From NCBI GenBank assembly GCA_949752795.1, contig OX457056.1, positions 205,283,654-205,347,653 on the forward strand: a DNA stretch of 64,000 nt, given 5' to 3'. Under the pieces are notes generated by a model, which ran no database searches, had not been told where the DNA came from, and was given only the letters and a program-made list of their open reading frames with translations. This DNA is from Hyperoodon ampullatus (lineage: Eukaryota > Chordata > Mammalia > Artiodactyla > Ziphiidae). Positions 60,451 through 64,000 of this stretch are shown in pieces. The position numbers and the translations under genes were made by a program. The number at the start of each line of letters is the position of its first letter. Position 1 is the first letter of the stretch.

Positions 60451-61225
60451 TAGAAGAAGTCAAAGGAGGCTACAGAAGCTGGAACACAGTGGGTCAGGAG
60501 ATGATGGAGATGGGTCAGGAGATGAATACTCCAAGCAGGTTTCAGTTTGAACCTACCTGCTCCTCCAACCTCAACTCTGTCTGCCTTGTTTCCAAACCTC
60601 CTACCTTTGTGCCTTTGAAGGAAGTTATTTAGCTTCTCTTAATCCTTGCCTTAATCCTCTCCACACTCCTAAAAGAAAGCTATTGTTATTCCTATTGAAC
60701 AGATGAGGAAACTGACTATGGAAGTATTTAAGATACTTGGCCCATGGATGGTGTTCTAAAAATGGTAGCAATGGCTATAAGTCTTTTATTTCTTGGCTAT
60801 TCATAAAGAAAACCAATGTGAATTGACGAAACTGATACAAACTTAGAAAAAGCTGTCTTTTCACTATGATACAACCTTATGAGTCTCAAAGTCCAGCTCC
60901 TTTGTAAACGTAATAACTGGTAAATGTTTTAAGGGTTTAGTGCACACTTGGTCAATAGCATTGCCCTTCTGTTTACACATGCTGGTTTTGTGCCTCAGAA
61001 GAAGGTGCATGCCTCCGAGAGTTCTGTGGGTTACATCTCCCCTGGGCACCCGGGCCCCTCCTTGTGTTCATTGGTCTCATGGGGACAGTATCTGGGTGGC
61101 CAGCCCCTTTCCCTGACATTGGTCCTGTAAGTAGCTTCTTCCTCCACCTTATCACCCAGGATTCCCAGTTGCCCCAGTCGGGCATGCCCCGTGGTCGTAA
61201 TCTGATTTTGCTCTGCCCCGTGTAG

Positions 61226-61386
61226 GAAAATCCCCTGGATTAACATCTATGCTCAAGTCCAACACGACAAGGAACAGGAGATGATTGGGTCAGTGAGCCA
61301 AAGTGAAAACGCCCCCAAAATCACACTCAGTGACTTCACCGAGCCCGAGGAACTGCTGGACAAAGAGCTGGACACCCGGGTCATAG
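61226..61386 (+). CDS. SORCS3: SORCS3 coding exon (likely exon 26): cytoplasmic tail
   Basis: Acceptor TGCCCCGTGTAG and donor ATAG|GTATGT bound 161 nt: one base completing Arg, 53 codons, then one base (about residues 1149-1201). It reads KIPWINIYAQVQHDKEQEMI, then GSVSQSENAPKITLSDFTEP and EELLDKELDTRVI. YAQV fits the tyrosine sorting motif Yxx-hydrophobic and EPEELL fits the acidic dileucine motif, both recognised by AP adaptors. The tail is acidic and probably mediates endocytosis and trafficking. This tail identifies SORCS3 among the SORCS genes. Confidence 0.97.
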
Positions 61387-62157
61387 GTATGTGTGCTGGT
61401 GTCACCAGGCTCCTGAGTCCTCTGTCCTCCAGACCCTGAGTCAGCCAGCCCATGTGGCCTGTCCTTCAGGTAGGACTAGTCTGGAGGGTGGGGGAGAAAA
61501 CAGTTGGCTACGGCAACATAATCATGTTTTAAAGTGTCCGCCACCTCTGACCACATGAAATCGGTGGAACTTTTTTCTCTTAGAAGTAGATCAAGATCAA
61601 AAGTGCTGGAGTCTGAGTGGGAGAGGGATGAGGCCAACTATTACTGTTGGACTTTCTCTTTATTTTTTCTATAAAGCAAAAGCATTATATGTCCCAAGAA
61701 TCACGTGAATAGGCACTCTGCCATCAGATAGCCCTGGATTCATTTTTTTGCTCTACCAATCTTCTAGCTCTGGTACCTCTCTGTGTCTCATATTCCTCAT
61801 CTGTGAAATGGGAATAATAGTATCTGCCTTATAAAATTGTTGTGATCATGAAATGATATATATCATTAGCACAGTGTCTGCCACGTAATACGTATTCAGT
61901 ACCTGTTGGCTATCAGTATTGTGATCAGCAGAGTATAAGATGGCAAGGTATTGCTCCTACCTTGTGTGCTGGGGTGGGAGATGGCAAACGTTAAACATAG
62001 GTAAGGTAAGCCAGTGAACTGGTACGATAGACTACCCAGGTGCCCTATTTCATAAGCACACATTAAGGTGGCTTGGTATTTAGCAATAAATAAAGCACAG
62101 ACCCACGCCCTGGTGACAGGTACATCCTTACCTCCCTCTGTCTTCTCTCCCCTGCAG
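61387..62157 (+). other. SORCS3: Last intron (771 nt, phase 1)
   Basis: Contains a MIR element (about 61715-61915: GGAATAATAGTATCTGCCTT and CAGTGTCTGCCACGTAATAC). Nothing else is recognised. Confidence 0.88.
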
Positions 62158-62222
62158 GAGGCATTGCCACCATTGCAAACAGCGAAAGCACAAAGGAGAT
62201 CCCCAACTGCACTAGTGTTTAA
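62158..62222 (+). CDS. SORCS3: SORCS3 terminal coding exon segment with PDZ ligand and stop
   Basis: Acceptor TCTCCCCTGCAG, then two bases completing Gly and GIATIANSESTKEIPNCTSV followed by TAA at 62220-62222 (about residues 1203-1222). The last three residues T-S-V fit a class I PDZ-binding motif (S/T-x-hydrophobic). SORCS3 is known to bind the PDZ protein PICK1 at synapses, which fits. The last CDS segment continues directly into the 3' UTR. Confidence 0.97.
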
Positions 62223-62411
62223 TACCAACAAGCCACGTGGTCAACCATCTTTCTGACTTTTTATTTTTGATGGTTCCTATTACTCTTATTATGGAACAAT
62301 GAAAATGTCTTTTTTACCTTTTGTTTACCAAGGGCCCCTTCATATATAGCAGGCAGATGCTTAGTTCTGGGAGGCGAAGGCATTCATAACTGATTAAAAT
62401 GAGGCACAAAG

Positions 62412-62417
62412 AATAAA
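62412..62417 (+). terminator. Candidate proximal poly(A) signal AATAAA
   Basis: AATAAA occurs 190 bases after the stop, followed by TGTATTTGTGCTAAGGG, which is GU-rich. It could give a short 3' UTR isoform, or be unused. Confidence 0.35.
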
Positions 62418-62763
62418 TGACTGTATTTGTGCTAAGGGCAAAGGATGCATCTTCCCATGGCTTTCTTGCTTCATTCTGCCATTGATGGCGCAAGGAATCT
62501 TGTTTTCCTTGCAGTCTTTCTTTCCTTTTATTTTTTAAGTTGGGTTGGCTTTCCACTAACCTCCCATCCTCCCCCACGCCACAAGCCCAAATCACCAGTA
62601 CCCGCCTCCTCCCTCCCAGCACGCACCTAAAACGTAAACCATTTCCCAGTTAGGTCTGCAGGAGGAAGGTTGGTGGGGAGTGAGCGTAGCTGCAGGAGGC
62701 GTGCACACCTGTCGGAAGAGGCCCTGCCCCGTGCATGTCCATTGCAAGCTGCAGATGGCTTAT

Positions 62764-62771
62764 TGTATATA
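62764..62771 (+). promoter_or_regulatory. Pumilio response element TGTATATA (1 of 3)
   Basis: Exact match to UGUANAUA, the binding site of PUM1/PUM2, in the 3' UTR. The surrounding sequence TATTGTATATAGTTACAATG is AU-rich and accessible in appearance. Confidence 0.6.
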
Positions 62772-62989
62772 GTTACAATGTAAGTAGCTCTTTATTTCCT
62801 GAGAAATAATTTAATGTTTAGTAAAAAAGAAAACAGAAAAAAGAAAGATGCGTCTGTTGGCTTATGCACCCACCTTCAGAGCTGACCCACCCCCAGGCCT
62901 GCTTGACGCTGGTTTCTGGATGCTCTCCAGTTGTCTGTCACACTTATCTCTTGCATCTCTGTGTCCCTGCCATCGCTGGTTTCTATTTC

Positions 62990-62997
62990 TGTATATA
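62990..62997 (+). promoter_or_regulatory. Pumilio response element TGTATATA (2 of 3)
   Basis: A second exact match, 226 bases downstream of the first, directly before a G-rich tract. Confidence 0.55.
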
Positions 62998-62999
62998 AA

Positions 63000-63017
63000 G
63001 GGGGGAGGGGGGAGGGC
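63000..63017 (+). other. G-rich tract in the 3' UTR
   Basis: G6-A-G6-A-G3 with only three separate runs, so a full three-layer quadruplex is not guaranteed; a two-layer RNA quadruplex is possible. Confidence 0.55.
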
Positions 63018-63744
63018 TTCTTTGAAACACCTAGCAAAGGAAGGACGAGAGTGACATCATAGACCCAGGGGTTTATTTTTTTGTTCCATCCGTGATGTGA
63101 AAGAAGTTGCCAGATGAAGCCCACTACAGACTTCAAACTGAAACCCAGATGGGGAAACAAGGCTTCCCCTCCAAAAGGATGAGGTTGAGGATAGCTATCA
63201 GCCTGAGGTTTTCTCTAAAAAACCCAGGCAGTGGATCTAAAAAGATGACATTCTGTTTTCCGGTTGGATTCCTTGGAATTGAATAATGCTTATGGGGAAT
63301 TCTCTGGCTATTCTTACCCCAGAAAAATCCCTTGGGCACTAGGTCAAGCCCAGTGAGTGCCTCAGCCTGGGAGAAGTTAGAGGTGGGAGGGAGCTGGCCT
63401 TCGTAGAATCCTGTGACCGTGCAAACCCTGCAGACCCCAGAGGGGTGTAGCCTTTAATGATCTTAGTCAAAGTTGATTCTCGCAAAGCTGTGCCGCTTGC
63501 TTGTCAGACGTACACAAGTACACAACTTCCTTAAAGTCAAATGTCTACCTTCAGTTCCCTGAAGGCAGTTCTTGCATCTGGGGCGAGTGACTTTCAAAGC
63601 CAGCGTTCTCTTTTCCTGCACCCCAGCCCCTTCACAGGGTTCATGTGTCAGTTCTTTTTAGGAGGGTCATTTTAAGCCATGCTGTAAGCATTGTTTTCTT
63701 TTCAGGATCAGCCTGAGCGTACTTGTTTTATAAAAATGATATAC

Positions 63745-63752
63745 TGTATATA
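63745..63752 (+). promoter_or_regulatory. Pumilio response element TGTATATA (3 of 3)
   Basis: A third exact match, at the start of a TA run, so it could be a by-product of that simple repeat. Confidence 0.45.
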
Positions 63753-64000
63753 TATATATGGGAGAAAAGGCTGAATTTTTTACCTGTTCATTTTTGTGGG
63801 ATATTGTTCACATCCTTCTCTCTGAGACCCTGAGAGAATATGACCTTGAGAAATCGGACTGGCTACATCATAGATCAGAATTAGGAATATTTCTAAAGAT
63901 CTTGCTTTTTCGTTTCAAGGGTTAAATGGGGCAGACAATTGCAATACTTGTACTAAACACTGGAATACAAATGCATGAGTCATATCTATATATACAGTAT

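Larger units (their letters stand above)
55462..61225 (+). other. SORCS3: Intron (5,764 nt, phase 2)
   Basis: Holds MIR-like copies (about 56130-56335 and 59625-59815), CHR SINEs (57356-57557 and 58581-58797), a hAT-type element (57798-57965), an L2-like zone (about 59880-60030), a MER5A-like element (about 60305-60450) and a 9-bp perfect hairpin (60244-60266). The rest looks single-copy. Confidence 0.87.
1..64000 (+). other. SORCS3: SORCS3 gene, 3' half (partial gene span)
   Basis: The window lies wholly inside one gene: a long upstream intron, thirteen coding exons and most or all of the 3' UTR. SORCS3 belongs to the VPS10 sorting-receptor family (sortilin, SORLA, SORCS1-3), which are type I membrane proteins of neurons. 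The assignment rests on the joined translation, especially the tail with KIPWINIYAQVQ and the C-terminal end EIPNCTSV. As I recall them, SORCS1 and SORCS2 tails diverge here. If the human 27-exon arrangement holds, these are exons 15 to 27. Exons 1 to 14, the signal peptide, the propeptide and most of the VPS10 domain lie to the left of the window. Confidence 0.93.
62223..64000 (+). other. SORCS3: SORCS3 3' UTR (at least 1,778 nt, right end not certain)
   Basis: No further open frame follows the stop. It holds an AATAAA at 62412-62417, three TGTATATA Pumilio-type motifs (62764, 62990 and 63745), a G-rich tract (63000-63017) and a TA run (about 63745-63761). No AATAAA is seen near the right edge, so the 3' end probably lies close to or past base 64000. 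I recognise no transposable element in it. Confidence 0.75.

Noticed and set aside
1..64000. CRISPR arrays, operons, phage or bacterial mobile systems
   Set aside because: The window is vertebrate nuclear DNA; the evenly spaced repeats needed for an array are absent.

Overview
This is vertebrate nuclear DNA, almost certainly from a cetacean. Ten copies of the CHR family of tRNA(Glu)-derived SINEs are scattered through it; this family is typical of whales, dolphins and hippos. Most copies are nearly full length with clean target-site duplications. Artiodactyl-type L1 3' ends and a small mariner hairpin element fit the same clade. I see no ruminant BovB-type or pig PRE1-type repeats.

The only protein-coding gene I can support is the 3' half of SORCS3, on the + strand. 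SORCS3 is a neuronal VPS10-domain type I membrane receptor. Thirteen exons can be placed exactly at 14021-14138, 15147-15280, 25587-25700, 29142-29313, 31882-32068, 38151-38284, 46791-46914, 48543-48655, 52393-52524, 54287-54386, 55356-55461, 61226-61386 and 62158-62222 (stop). All have AG/GT boundaries and consistent phases. They join into 552 uninterrupted codons plus a stop. If the protein is 1222 residues as in human, this is about residues 671 to 1222: the end of the beta-propeller, the ten-cysteine (10CC) module, two PKD-like domains, the membrane-proximal domain, one transmembrane helix, and a cytoplasmic tail with YAQV, EPEELL and a C-terminal TSV PDZ ligand. From 62223 to the right edge is 3' UTR. 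Bases 1-14020 are the intron upstream of the first visible exon.

The introns hold interspersed repeats (CHR SINEs, L1 3' ends, old L1/L2/MIR, hAT-type DNA elements, an LTR-like block), microsatellites, and single-copy sequence that includes a few candidate regulatory stretches. No other gene, functional RNA gene, CRISPR array or CpG-island promoter could be supported.

The window looks like an ordinary conserved brain receptor gene. I did not find a previously undescribed system. The items most worth a second look are three Pumilio-type motifs in the 3' UTR, unusual splice-site surroundings at the exons 38151-38284 and 54287-54386, a 59-bp tandem duplication 10 bases past the splice donor of exon 15147-15280, a SOX-like motif cluster at 37679-37771, a mariner-derived perfect hairpin at 49715-49798, and microsatellites that seem to have grown from SINE tails.
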